A stretch of DNA of 64,000 bases from Chara braunii (GCA_003427395.1 BFEA01000634.1:38149-102148); one strand, 5' to 3'. Shown: positions 30,367 through 41,469, numbered from the stretch's first letter. The notes: a model not told the origin generated them from the sequence alone. Made by a program: numbers and translations.

Positions 30367-33300
30367 CTCAGAAGGTTAAGCCGGCGGCCGTAGCTCGAGA
30401 GCGATCAGCGTTAGATGGAGTATCTGAGGAAGATATCGCTAGANAGATCAAAGAAAAGAAGAGAAAGGAGCCGCAACGGCTTACAGAAAAGAGGATAGCG
30501 GAGATGGACATAGGCGATGGGAATCTGACTGACCCGGGGAAGGCACGAGTCTTGGAAGTCCTTAAGTCCTGCGACAAAGCTATAGCATTCAGTGATGCGG
30601 AAAGAGGCAGGATTGATCCTAGGTATGCTAAGCATGCAAGGATCTACACGATTCCGCATACACCATGAAATGACGCAGGGTGGAAGTTTGCTCAGAAAAA
30701 GAAGGAAGATGTGATCTTCTTTCGCAAAGAAAAGATGGCATCGCACGTAGCTGAGCCATGTGATAGCGCGTACGCAAATAGATGGTTCTTTTTTAGGAAG
30801 CCTAATGGAAAGATTCGGTGGATTCAAGACCTTCAGAAGGTTAACGCTGTGACGATTCGGGATGTAGGCTCCATGCCGCACGCTGATCTATTAACAGAAG
30901 GAGCGGCTGGCAGATCCATTTATTCTGTCTGCGATTTATTTTCAGGATATGACGAAATAACACTAGATCCGAGAGATAGGCATCTCACAGCCATGCACAC
31001 GCCGCTCGGATTGGTGCAGATGATGGTCGTTCTGATGGGATGGACCAATGGGGTAGCGGTCTTTCAGAGGGTCATGGTTGCGGTTCTGAAAGATTTTATC
31101 CCTGATAAAGTAGTTTTTCTGGACGACTTTCCGATAAAAGGACCAGTGGTGAAAAACGAAACGGAAGTCGCCCCTCGTGTCAGGAGATTTCAGAGCGTCT
31201 GACGGTTTGCGGGACAAAGAGTCGATGGGCCGTATCGACGATTAACATTGTAGGGTTTATATGCGACGCGAAAGGCCGACGACCCGACCTTGGAAAGCTG
31301 GAGAAAATGTTGAACTAGCCGACTCCTTTACACAGTGCAACTGAAGTTCGTCAATTTCTAGGAGTTGTGGGTTATTGGTGGATTTTCATACGTGGATATG
31401 CGAAAAAAGCAGAGCCTCTGCGCACTCTTCTTAGGAAGACCGAGAAGTTCTATGGGGATTCTTCTCAAGAGCTTGCAGTGCAATCCCTCAAAGAAGAATT
31501 TACGGATGCTTGTCATGTCTAAAGAAGGCGGCCGAATTCAAGGTGTGTCATTCTTTGAGGACGAGACAGACAGACCGTTCGTAGTGTTTACGGATGTTGG
31601 GCCGTGTTCGGTTGGGGGATTGCTTTCTCAAAAGGATGCAGAAGGCAAAGAAAGGCCATTGAGGTTCGAGAGCCGAACGCTTAACACTCCAGAACGTAAC
31701 TACAGTCAGTTTAAGAAGGAAGTGTTGGTTGTTCTACGGTGCTTAGATACCTTTAAGCATTACATATACGACAGACGATTCGTTCTCAGGGTAAACCCCA
31801 CAGCTGTAGCATCAGTCCTACAGAAGGATTTCAGTTTGACGGATCCTACAATTGCACGATGGTTGATCAGGATTCGACTTTATGACTCTAATGTAGAGAG
31901 GATCTCAGGGACTAAGAACGCTGTAGCCGACGGACTTTCACGAATTCCCATTGAGGCGAAGCGACCGATATCGGTTGCTGCACTAACTATGGTCGAGCCT
32001 AGACGAACGGATCATTTCCTAGTCAACCTCTATGAAGGTAAGTACCGCACTATAGGGCTGCATCTGTCGGGGGAGGAGAGCCCCGATTCGGAGATTCGGA
32101 GACAGGCAGCGCAATATTGCCTTAGAGCTAGGCATTTGTTCCGACGACCTGTGGGGGCAGGAATGCCTCTTCGGGTGATTTGTGACCCAGAGGAGAAACA
32201 GTCCATAGTAGCCAAGTTACATGACGGAGTAGTCGGAGGACACGAGAAGGTCGACAGACCATATTGGTGGGAAGGACAATACAAGGACGTTGAAAAGTAT
32301 TGCGAAACTTGTGAGGACTGCCAGAAGAGATCCCTTATCAGATATAAGGAGCCACTTCATCCTTCTTATCCCACTAGACCAGGAGAGAAAGTACACATTG
32401 ATCTGGTGAAGATGCTGAAAGGCGTAGGGAATATGAACTATGTAGTGAACATCAGGGATGATTTGACTGGATTTGTCGATGGCAAGCCCATTAGAATAAA
32501 GGCCGCGAGAGAAGTCAAGAACTTCGTCCTGGAGTATCTGTCTAGACATGGGTGTGTCAGTAAAATTGTGATGGATAGAGGAGCGGAGTTCCTAGTAGTT
32601 GAGGTACAGAGTGTGTTCAAGAAAGCAGGAGCTAGAGTGTCTATAGCTATTGCCTATCACCCGCAGCCAAATGCGCCTGTGGAGCGGGGCCACCAGTCAT
32701 TGATAGCATCGCTATCGAAGTGGTGTAGAGGGAAGGATAGCGACTGACCGAAGTATTTCAGGTATGCAATATGGGCTGACAATGTCACTGTCTGAGCCAA
32801 CACTGGGTACCCCCCTTACACGCTTTGGTTTGGGAGTCACTGTCCTCTTGCCTATAAAATTCCACGTCGATAGTTGGACTACGGTTAATTGGGCGGATAG
32901 TATGACACGGGAGGAGCTCCTAACCACTAGGACGAGACAGATAGCATACGGATTGGAGGATAACCTCATGACTGCAGCTAATCGACAGGCGGTCGAAAGA
33001 GAAAAAAGTAAAGCAAGATGGGACAAAGACGTCATAATCAGAAAGTAAAAGATCAAGGTTGACGATATGGTGCTCCTCTACGCCGCCGCTTTGGAAAAAA
33101 CATGGACTGGGAAATTGGCTAACCGATGGATGGGGCCATATCGTGTAGTTGGTGCGTTAAGCTGGGAAGCTTACATGATTGCTGAGCTAGATGGGTCAAA
33201 GTGGAAGGATTCTGTGGCAGGAGCTAGACTGAAGCTGTTTAGGTCGAGGGAGAGTCCTACTCCTGCACCGAGAGCATTAGATCCTAGAAGAAAGGGTAAA

Positions 33301-33672
33301 GCTAAGATAGTAGACGGAGGACCACCAAGACGGTTCAAGGTAGGTGAGAGTTCAAGGAAGAGGAAGAGAGTAGAAACCAGGAAAGTGAAGGGTCTAACGC
33401 TGGGCAAGAAAAGGAAATGGGTTTTTGTTCTACAAAGGCCTAAGAGAAGAGTCCGCATTAGGAAGGGTGCCACTGCTGTCATACTAGCTCCTCAACGAAG
33501 AAAGAAGCGTCGAAATATTCCGGTATCGAAGTCCAAACAACAGCGACACAAGAAAGGGAAGAAACACCCTCTCAACCCAAAAGTTCTTGAGAAACCCAAA
33601 CACCAGACAGGGAAGAGGAGGCACTTGCGTCGAGCGCGAGGGGTCCACTTAGATGTGGTGCGTTTTGTCTAA
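30367..33672 (+). pseudogene. Broken pol (RT, RNase H, integrase, basic tail), right copy
   Basis: RT linker (KKRKEPQRLTEKRIAEMDIG) with one N at 30444, TGA in place of Trp near 30666, RT core 30711-31202 with FLDD at 31116-31127, then a frameshift. A 460-codon frame (31365-32747) spans RNase H (FTDVGPCSVGGLL, FESRTLNTPE) and integrase, with CETCEDC and catalytic D (32400), D (32574) and E (32682); 35 residues separate the last two, the canonical D,D-35-E. The RNase H LRVN motif has Asn where the left copy has Asp. GPY module (GPYRVVGALSWEAYMI) and a basic tail of about 130 residues close the protein at 33672. Confidence 0.9.
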
Positions 33673-33829
33673 TCTTGGCGAGCGGGCTCGACGGGGGCGT
33701 CGAGAGGAGGTCCGGGCTTGTTTGTCGGGCGACCGAAGGCTAGTCCGTCGCCCTAATACCGCGAGATTGACCTATAGGAAAGTAGTCTGAGGGGCAATCG
33801 ACCGGGAGTTTTGTCTGACCGACTGGGAG

Positions 33830-33862
33830 AAATTAGGGGTAGTCAGATCACCCCTAATTTCG
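33830..33862 (+). other. 12-bp perfect hairpin downstream of pol, right copy
   Basis: Mirror of 4621-4653: stem GAAATTAGGGGT/ACCCCTAATTTC and a 9-base loop, about 160 bp after the pol stop. Conserved in both arms although flanking sequence differs. Confidence 0.7.
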
Positions 33863-34173
33863 GATGTGTCGACCATCAGGACCAGCCCTCGAAATAGACG
33901 AGAGGGGCTACCTTTTCCACCGCGCTGAGGTTTACCTCTTTTCCACCAACTCCGGGCCCATTCCCAGAGCGACAAGCAGGCGGGACGATGGGTTGAGAGT
34001 GGGCTTTGGCAAGACCCTTTTACGTTGTCCAACGGACGCGAGGACAGAGCCCCACATTTAATTGAATTTAATATTGAAATTAAAAATGGGAAAAAGAATT
34101 AAAAACAACAAAAAAGGGGTGAAAAATGAAATATTCGTGAATTTATTTAAAATCATCATGATTTAAATTTTTG

Positions 34174-34364
34174 GAGTCGCCCTCAATATTTGATGTTTCC
34201 GGCAATAGAAATAAAAACAAGAGAAAGGATCGAAGCAATGAGAATAAGGAGAAAACAAAAGAATTTGANGAGTCGCCCTCAATATTTGATGTTTCCGGCA
34301 ATAGAAATAAAAACAAGAGAAAGGATCGAAGCAATGAGAATAAGGAGAAAACAAAAGAATTTGA
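34174..34364. other. Exact 95-bp duplication around a single N (scaffold join)
   Basis: Positions 34174-34268 and 34270-34364 are identical and separated only by N at 34269. The left arm has one copy. This is what results when two contigs with an unmerged k-mer-length overlap are abutted, so it is probably an assembly scar and not a biological repeat. Confidence 0.85.
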
Positions 34365-34719
34365 TGTTTTATTGAATTCCGTTAAGAATCCCTTTTGATG
34401 AGGATCCTTTTTCATTTTATTATTTATGATATAGAATTAAGAAATAAGAAAAATAACTAAAATAACAAAAGGGCGAAGGAATTAACGATTGTTTATTATA
34501 TAGCTAAATTTTGAATTAATTATTCGCGGCTGACTTCGACCCGGGTTATTTACCTATTCATCTTCCGACGATTCTCTTTACTTTCTGACGATTGAGATTT
34601 GCCTGTGCGACTTACCCGATTTCCTTGATTTCTGGCCTCCCCCAAATTTGTGTGTTATGAGTACGGGATGGAAGGACGTCGTGGTCTCGCCACCAGGTTA
34701 CTCGATTGTACCGCTCGAC

Positions 34720-35110
34720 TTCATTGTATCAGCGTGGCAGTTGGTTCGATTCGGGCACAACAATCTGGTTCGGGGCAGGTTCGGAACAATCACGACATGG
34801 CTCCACGGTTCGGCATCGGCATGATACAGCAGCCTGTCTCTAGTTTTCAGGATCAGGACAGGTTCGGCACCGGAATGGTGCAGGCTATTCAGGTACGGCT
34901 TTGATACGGTATTGGTTCGGTACCGGAGCGGTGCGCACCTCTGCATTGTTTACAGGTTCGGAACGATCACGCCGTGGCTGTGCAGGTTCGGCCTCGACAT
35001 GGTACAACATCTTGGTACTGGTTTTCAGGTTTGGGACACGATACAGGCTCGTCATTGGCATGGTACGAATATCTCAAGATCGGATTGGTGCGAAACGACT
35101 GTTCAGGTTC
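34720..35110 (+). repeat. Degenerate GGTTCGG-rich repeat block, right copy
   Basis: GGTTCGG, GGTACGG and GGCATGGTAC motifs recur throughout; mirror of 3440-3890 and related to 46260-46800. Confidence 0.7.
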
Positions 35111-36404
35111 AACATGGCTACAGTTTTGACATTCGTGACGCTGATGTGGCATGGTCGCGCCTTCAGAACGACAGGGTGGTAATCCCCCCAGTTGGGAAAG
35201 GCCTCGACGGGTTGAGCTGGTGCAAGTATGGCACGTGGGTATACATACTCTTTTCTTTTCTCATTACTCGGGTCCTGTTTTCGCTGCTGGTACCGCGGGG
35301 TTTTACCAGTACTGGGCGCAAACTTAATTTCGCTGTGCTGCAGTCCGTAGTGGCCTCGCCGGGTGCTACTGCTGGATCGGAGCGGACTTGGTAAAGCGGC
35401 ATCTTTAAACTCATTTTCCCTGGTACGGTGGTGGGGTCTGGATCGAGCCTGCGACAATTCGCTCTGCACCTTGGTACCGCGTCCGCTTGGCAGTGTTTGT
35501 CTCACGTCATGGTCTTTTTCGAAAGGCTACGACCTCTAAGGTGGGAGCAGTTATCGGCGGTGCCAGCGTGGGGAGAGGGGACAAATTGGGCTTTTGGGGT
35601 GCCAGGCGTTCGCCGCCCACGATTCAGTCGGGAAGAAAGCTCGGGTGGAAGCAGAGGGAGACGTGCGCAGCGTCCTCAGCGCTCGTGAACGACGAGTGTA
35701 GTGAGTTGGAGAGAGGGAGACGGGGCGCCTCGTGTACGTAGTCCTCTCGAGTGAGTCGCGGAGGGGATAGATAGCCCGGTTGAGAGCTTAAGCAGGAGAG
35801 TTGGGACAATGCGCAGGGTGTACTCGGTCCTCAGTCGCAGTCCGAGACAGACGGGTCCTGGGGGTGCGCGCCAGACGTACACAGCCCGCTGGGAATTGTT
35901 CACCACGGTTCGATCCAACTAGGGAGAGTAGCATGTCAGACGGGCACGGGACCTGAGGCGTACGCTCGAGGAAGGTCCTATTGAGTAAATTTGGACGGGG
36001 GAGTTCCGGTAGCATGCAAAGTGTGCCCAATCCAGGCATGCAGAACGCTCGGGCTGGCGAGCGGAGGTGCGGAGGACACGGGGATGAGCCAGGTGTGTAC
36101 GACAAGCTGCAGGCAGTTGGAAGCATGCTCGCTTGCCCCTGCGTCAACTCGGTTGAAACACAGGCGGAATGGAGATGAAGAGAACGGAAAGGGGAGTGCA
36201 GCGGGCCTAGTGTCAGTTGCCTATTCCTATGCGAGCTTGGTGAAACTGAAGAGGGACGCGAAAGGTGAATTCGCCAGAGAAAGGAGACACAATGTGGGAG
36301 AAAGAGAGCCCAGATGGAGTAAGAGGAAGAGAGGGAAGGAGATTGATCAAACTGCGAGAGAGAGAGTTAGACTAAGAGTTCGTAACTTTTGAGGATGAGC
36401 AGCA

Positions 36405-36745
36405 GCCAACCACAGGCGGCGGGGCAGAGATAACTGCGGATTGACTAATCGAGCTTTTTCCGCCGCAGGCGAGATAGAGACAACACTTTTGCTGATTGGC
36501 CAACCAGGCTTTCTCTCTGCCGGCAAGTTAGATACTTCGTATTCACTGGATGATTAATCGAGCCTTCCTGCAACAGGCGGGTCAAAAACATCAGTGTTAC
36601 TAATTGGCTAGTCGAGCCTTCACGCTGCAGGAGGGGGAGACTCGTCGTTATTGCTAGTTGATTAATCAGGTTTTTCCGTGCTAAAAAGGGGGTGGACAGA
36701 TACCTTGTACCCGCTGATTGAGTAATCGAGCCCTGACACCACAGG
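36405..36745 (+). repeat. About 62-bp tandem repeats in the 3' region, right copy
   Basis: Five to six degenerate units with GATTGACTAATCGAGC-like cores separated by GCCGCAGGCG-like segments; mirror of 1825-2165. Possible U3 enhancer array. Confidence 0.7.
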
Positions 36746-37206
36746 TGGTTCCCTACACTGATCAGATGAAGGAACAGGCGAGAGGTAAGGGTGTATGGAC
36801 AGGGAAGACTAAACCGGTTCGTGTGGGCGCCTTCTTTTTATTTATTATTTATTTTATTTTATTTTATTCACTATCACCCTCTTTGAACGGTGATAGGTTA
36901 AACCTACGTGCTGAAAGGGAGAGGTATTGAGTTGGATAAGGAGAGAAGAACAAGAAACATCGAGAATGACGGAAGAGTATGCAGCGAATTGTTCGGTGAG
37001 TGTATGTGGAGCAGAGGAAAGGGAGAGCGCATAAGTAAGAAAGAGAAAGAGAATAAGTGGGAACAGAGAGGGAGAACAGTGGGAGAGAGCGGAGAGAGAG
37101 ATCAGCGAGTTGATGAATAACTGAGGGACGGGACTGAAAAGATTTGTGAGGCAGCGAGAAGAAGGGAGAAACAGTCTTTCCTTTTTTTTTTCCGTCATCG
37201 CCACAT

Positions 37207-37311
37207 NNNNNNNNNNNNNNNNNNNNNNNNNNNNNNNNNNNNNNNNNNNNNNNNNNNNNNNNNNNNNNNNNNNNNNNNNNNNNNNNNNNNNNNNNNNNNN
37301 NNNNNNNNNNN
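37207..37311. other. Assembly gap (105 N)
   Basis: Unknown bases. The corresponding left-arm sequence (about 1320-1400) contains a 22-base A-run, so the gap probably reflects a homopolymer. Confidence 0.95.
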
Positions 37312-37870
37312 CGAAAGAAGGTTGAAAACATATAGAAAAACAGACTCCTCTTGGGTTACACGGCTTGGTGATTCTATGCTGAAAAGGGACACACATATCT
37401 CACTTTGGGCAGACGCGGATGGAGGTGAAGCCCTGGTGCACTTTGGGGCTGTTGTGAGAGTCAACGCCGCACTCGGTCCTAATCATCCCGCACTGCAAAA
37501 GGGAGTGCGGGGCAGGGGAAAAAGGGCTGATTTTGTATTACGAGGAGAAGATTGTCTTGCTGTATGCTGTTCCCAACTCTTGCATTACACTTAGCGTTGA
37601 CTTCCACTCCTGGGTTGAGAAGGAAGATTATTCCACTGCGTGTTGCCCACAACTCTTGGGATGTGGGAAAAGTCTGTTCTGTTGCATGTTGTTCCCGACT
37701 TTAGATTGTGTGAGTAGACTGTCTCACTAGATTTTGCTACGACCTTCCAAATATGTCTGAGAATTGCAGCTACATTTTAGTTTGATGTTTGATTTCCTAC
37801 GAGCGGTTGGGATGCGAAAAGGGTAATTGGTTTGGGTTACCACAGGGGCTGGCTATACCTATCGCTACTG

Positions 37871-37978
37871 TTATCCCCTGTCGGTCGCTGAGGACCTCGG
37901 AAGCGGGCGCAGCGAAGTGACAGGCGCCGCTGCCCCTAGCTTCAGCGACGAACAGGTGCCCCTCCCCAGGTTTCCTCA
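37871..37978 (+). repeat. LTR 3' terminus (U5 end) of the right copy
   Basis: Reverse complement of 653-760, ending GGTTTCCTCA. The next bases are CGGCG, comparable with CGGTG before the left end. Confidence 0.75.
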
Positions 37979-38494
37979 CGGCGTACCCCTACACACAACA
38001 GGTCGGGAGGAGGAACACCAGCGCGAGCGAGCTAAGAGTGGGGGGGGGTTGTGCACCCGGGGACCGCGCAAGACGGCTCCTTTGGGCGAGCCTTCGGATT
38101 ACCGGGGCTGAACGGACTCTCTCTCTCTCTCTCTCTCTCTGAACGTGGTTCAGGTCATCAGGCTGAGAGGGCTCTTTGGACGTGGCGGGATCACCGGGCG
38201 GATCAACTTTTTGGGACGTGGTTAGACCACTAAGCGCAATGGACCTTTTGGGGCGCACACGGATCGCCGAACGGGCGGAGCCTTTGGGGCACGGACGGAT
38301 CACGGACGGACTGAGCTTTTGGGGCGCGAACTGATCATTGAACTGAACGAACCTTTGGGGCGCACTCTGCCTCCGGGGGAAGAGGGCGTTTTGCGGCACA
38401 ACAGGGGCACATCCTGAATCGGGCACTCCGAGGAGGTACTTTTTGACCGGATCATCCGAAGGGGGCACATAGTGGAGGAATACTTTGAAGCAGC
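37979..38494. other. Right flank: GC-rich degenerate repeats, no gene seen
   Basis: Contains a short CT run (38118-38141) and loose repeats with cores like CTTTGGGGCGC and GGATCACGGACGG every 50-60 bp. Open frames here arise from repeat composition. Confidence 0.5.
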
Positions 38495-38700
38495 ACTTTC
38501 CCAAGCAGGATACTCCAAGGACGAACATCCCGAGCAGGCACATCCCGAAGGGGCACATCCCGAGCAGGTACATTCCGAGGAGGTATATCCCGAACCGGTA
38601 CACTCCGAAGAGCTACATTCCGAACACGTACTTCCCGAAGAGGTACATCCCGAAGGGGGCACATCTCGAGCAGGTACATTTTGAGGAGGCACCACGTGAG
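38495..38700. repeat. 15-bp minisatellite, about 13 units
   Basis: Units such as CACATCCCGAAGAGG and variants. Because the unit is a multiple of three, one plus-strand frame reads a pentapeptide repeat (HPEEV/HSEEL) and minus-strand frames read YLLGM or SSECT repeats. These frames are consequences of the repeat; no initiation or domain evidence supports a gene. Confidence 0.8.
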
Positions 38701-38760
38701 CCGGGCTCTGTGAAGGGGGCGCATCGTGAAGAGACACTTTTGAAGAGGCACTTCCTGAAC

Positions 38761-38990
38761 CGGGCCATCCGAAGGGGCATATCATGAAGAGGTACTTTGA
38801 AGAGGTACTTCGCTGAACCGGGCCATCCAAAGGGGCACATCATGAAGAGGTGCTTTGAAGAGGTACTTCGCTGAACTAAGCCATCCGAAGGGGACACATC
38901 GTGGATAGGTGCTTTGAAGAGGTATTTTGCTGAACTGGGCCATCCGAAGGGGACACATCGTGGAGAGGTACTTTCTTGAACTGGGCCATC
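38761..38990. repeat. About 58-bp minisatellite, four units plus a partial
   Basis: Units starting GGGCCATCCGAAGGGG and containing GAGGTACTTTGAAGAGG begin at about 38761, 38819, 38877, 38936 and 38982. Its 15-bp sub-elements relate it to the neighbouring minisatellite. Confidence 0.8.
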
Positions 38991-39000
38991 CGAAGTGGTA

Positions 39001-40111
39001 CATTCCGAATCAGACCTCGGAGGCATGGTCAGGGTAGACCTCGAGGTTTGGCCCTAGTGGGCGAGGGAGGCAACCTCCGACACAGAGAGTTACGGTTCCT
39101 TGGGATAGACGGGCGAGGTACACGCGACATCCTATTGAGAGGAGTATTAGACCCAGGTTGATGACCAGATTTGTGGGCACTCAGACAGATTTCTCAGTCA
39201 TAGGCACGGGATGTACGGCTGAGCCTGGGACTAGTGTTTTACATCCTATTATTCTGGATTGAATGGAAGCACTCTATTTATTCCTTCCAGACAGTGTCTT
39301 ATGAGTTGTTCGTGCTTTCGTCTCAGTCTGTTACGACCCTCGTTTTTCGTGGATGTGGACTGACGTGGTTTGTGCAGGTTACAGGAGCCCCGTCCAACCC
39401 TCTCATGGGTGACAGACACGGCGCAAGGTACAGGGTTCGGGTGGCGTGCCGGCAGATCCCTTCAATCGGTACACCATATCCTGTCCCACCACTGCAGCGA
39501 GGCGATCTTGGTTAGTTTCAACTTGGACTCCACCCGATGGGCTGTAGCAGGTGCCTATCAATATTAAGGTGGCGCTACCATCTATCGTTCACAATATCAA
39601 ACAGCTCCTTCTTGATCCTCAACATCCGGTATGTCGTCTTGACCTTCAAGTTGGCGAGGGCCAGAAGCTGTTCTGCGTCCCTCCTTCCTCGTCCGCTATG
39701 GGCTCACTGCCACTCCACGGGGTCAAAAGCGAGATCCGCCACCGGTGTCACCGGGTGAAAGGCCTTCCATTCTTTTTCTGCTTGTATGAATCGGTAGATA
39801 CTTGATTTCTTTATCCAAGTAAAAGGCCAGTTGCGCCCTATCACGACGCCCCTTCCCCTCGTGCATAACGCTCGACCAGCACCTCGTCATGGCGCACCAG
39901 ATAAACCAACCCTACCTGACCTCTTTCCCCGGGTACTCACACCCGGTCCCCTTCTATAAAAGTAGGGCCTTTCTTGAGGACATTATACTAGACCAGGAGG
40001 AAGCTTTCAATCAGATCGTTTAAGGCCACTTATGTTTGGTGGCAGTAGCGCTGTCAGACCTTCATCCCACAAGTCCCTCACCCGCAAAACACTATGCTTC
40101 ACCCACCAATA
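39001..40111. other. Unassigned sequence, no supported gene
   Basis: Mixed-composition DNA with short chance frames only (longest 93 codons at 39234). No repeat family or motif recognised. Confidence 0.4.
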
Positions 40112-40412
40112 GCAATTTCGTCAAAACATACATTTTTTATTTTTTGAATGAAATTGAAACGTCATAAATTGGCCCTATTAAGGTCGAAATTTTAATCTCT
40201 TGAGGGTCCGGCGTCCTTAAAAAAACGGACCCCTTGGCATTCTGAAAACGCCTGAGCCCCTGGATGTAACTGGACTTGTTTAGCATCCAAGGGGTACGGC
40301 GTTTTCAGAATGCCGTACCCTCAGGAGCTTAAAATATCGACCTACATCGGGCCAATGTATGAGGTTTCAATTTTGTTCAAAAAATAATATATGTCGATTT
40401 TGAACGAGTTGC
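40112..40412. mobile_element. Foldback (MITE-like) element of about 300 bp
   Basis: The outer halves (about 40112-40205 and 40315-40412) are imperfect inverted repeats; for example ATTTTTTGAATGAAATTGAA on the left matches the complement of the right, and both ends start GCAA. Nested inside is a perfect 17-bp inverted repeat, GGCATTCTGAAAACGCC (40236-40252) and its complement (40299-40315), with GGATG/CATCC at the tip. No ORF. Terminal inverted repeats with no coding capacity fit a non-autonomous DNA transposon. No clear target-site duplication was identified. Confidence 0.65.
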
Positions 40413-40779
40413 AAAAGGGGGTCCGAGTTGCACCTGATCTAGACGTGGGAGTCAGTGATCCAACTATTACCAAAGAGGGGTTGCCTGGCCACTTCCTCCC
40501 ATCGGTCGGGCGCAGCGCAGGTCTGTCTGGGATTGGGAGCCTCCTCCATGTTTTGAGGAGACTCACCCAAAATTTGTCTGCAGCTTTCGCTATCCCTGCA
40601 CTTCTGGGGGATAAGCTCAAATGTCACCACCCGCCTTGTCAGAGTGGAGAATGAATGCACCACCCAAGGCCTCCTTGTGAAGTTCTGAATGTACAAAAAG
40701 CGGTTATTTGTTAGTATCATGATATCACTTCAGACACACATGCCTCATCAATAAAACCCACTCCTTTCCTTTCCCCTTG

Positions 40780-40864
40780 AAGGATGTCATTTCCTTTTTT
40801 TTTTTTGGGTGCTCACAGGACCCACCCCTACCTACCTCATCTTTTTGCTTCCAGGATGTCATTT

Positions 40865-40919
<55 letters not shown>

Positions 40920-40960
40920 CACAGGACCCACCCCTACCTACCTCATCTTTCTGCTTCCTT
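40780..40960. repeat. Two-copy tandem duplication of about 72 bp with poly-T
   Basis: GATGTCATTTCC, then a T-run, then GCTCACAGGACCCACCCCTA occurs twice. The second copy's T-run has grown to about 46 bases (40871-40916). Confidence 0.8.
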
Positions 40961-41469
40961 AGCGTAACCTCTGCTTCGTCATCTACGGGGGCACTTGTTT
41001 GGCCCTCTCGGGTATACCGGACATCGGTTGCAGACGCTAGCGCTAGGCCATGACAAACCTCTCCCAGCCCTAGTTGAAGCACTATCGAGCGAGCCTTGTC
41101 GCACGGGCACTTCGGTCGCCAAGCATGATCGTTCTGTGTCTTTTTTTTCCTAATGAGCACCAGCCCCGGTTTGGTCAGACAACGAATATTCCTTAGAGCC
41201 TTTTCCTTAGGCAGTGTCTAGTGGTTCTACCCTGACCAAGGCCTTACCTGAGACAGCCCTTCTGACCCAACCCGGGCGCCATGTTCCTAGCATAGCCTAC
41301 TATTACTGCCGTATTAGGGATTGTGTTATTGTTCATGCTGACGACGCAAGGTTATCGATTCCGTAACCCGCACCAGTTCGCCGCAAGGCCAATTCCTGCC
41401 AGGGAAGACCTCCGGGCCATCCCCCCTTGCACCCTCAGTTGGTTATCATTAGTCCTGACTTTATGATCC

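Larger units (their letters stand above)
33863..37870 (+). other. 3' region of the right copy (untranslated and presumptive LTR)
   Basis: Mirror of 761-4620 with substitutions and indels. It contains an AT-rich segment (34050-34520), the GGTTCGG block (34720-35110), 62-bp repeats (36405-36745), a long purine-rich stretch (36900-37180) and an assembly gap. No coding region is supported. The LTR 5' edge and polypurine tract are not identified; the purine-rich stretch at 36900-37180 is one place to look. Confidence 0.6.
653..37978. repeat. Giant inverted repeat (palindrome) of two head-to-head LTR retrotransposons
   Basis: The left arm (653-19530) is the reverse complement of the right arm (19565-37978) with a 34-bp hinge. 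Paired positions sum to 39095 from the hinge out to about 17142/21953. The sum then drifts through 38871, 38482, 38504 and 38631, showing indels on both sides. Both outer ends are the same LTR terminus, reading inward TGAGGAGACC on the left and, from the other strand, TGAGGAAACC on the right. Bases next to the ends are CGGTG (648-652) and CGGCG (37979-37983), a possible 5-bp target-site duplication with one mismatch. A scaffolding artifact cannot be excluded. Confidence 0.85.
19531..37978 (+). mobile_element. Right copy of the main Ty3/gypsy element (5' end at the hinge)
   Basis: Read on the plus strand: LTR end remnant in the hinge (…GGTTTCCTCA), primer-binding site (19567-19584), leader, leader ORFs (21738-26900), 26-bp repeats, gag (27143-29428, three in-frame stops), protease and pol (29449-33672) and a 3' region closing with the LTR terminus at 37978. 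Compared with the left copy it has deletions of about 67, 37 and 389 bp in the leader ORFs, one fewer 26-bp repeat and a 105-base assembly gap. It keeps an open LF and a 460-codon RNase H-integrase frame that are broken on the left. Confidence 0.9.

Noticed and set aside
653-37978. Whole palindrome as a pure read or assembly artifact
   Set aside because: Not fully excluded, but arm-specific indels (43, 67 and 389 bp), different 26-bp repeat numbers and different primer-site mutations show two distinct sequences; a simple chimeric inverted read would give identical arms.
37979-38111. Continuation of the left-flank gag after the palindrome
   Set aside because: Joining 650 to 37984 does not give the FPSMKENVEARR-like sequence expected after KYVMWAD, so the flanks cannot be shown to be two halves of one gene.
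38472-39026. Several ORFs on both strands of 100-200 codons
   Set aside because: Generated by minisatellites whose unit is a multiple of three; no non-repeat protein sequence is present.
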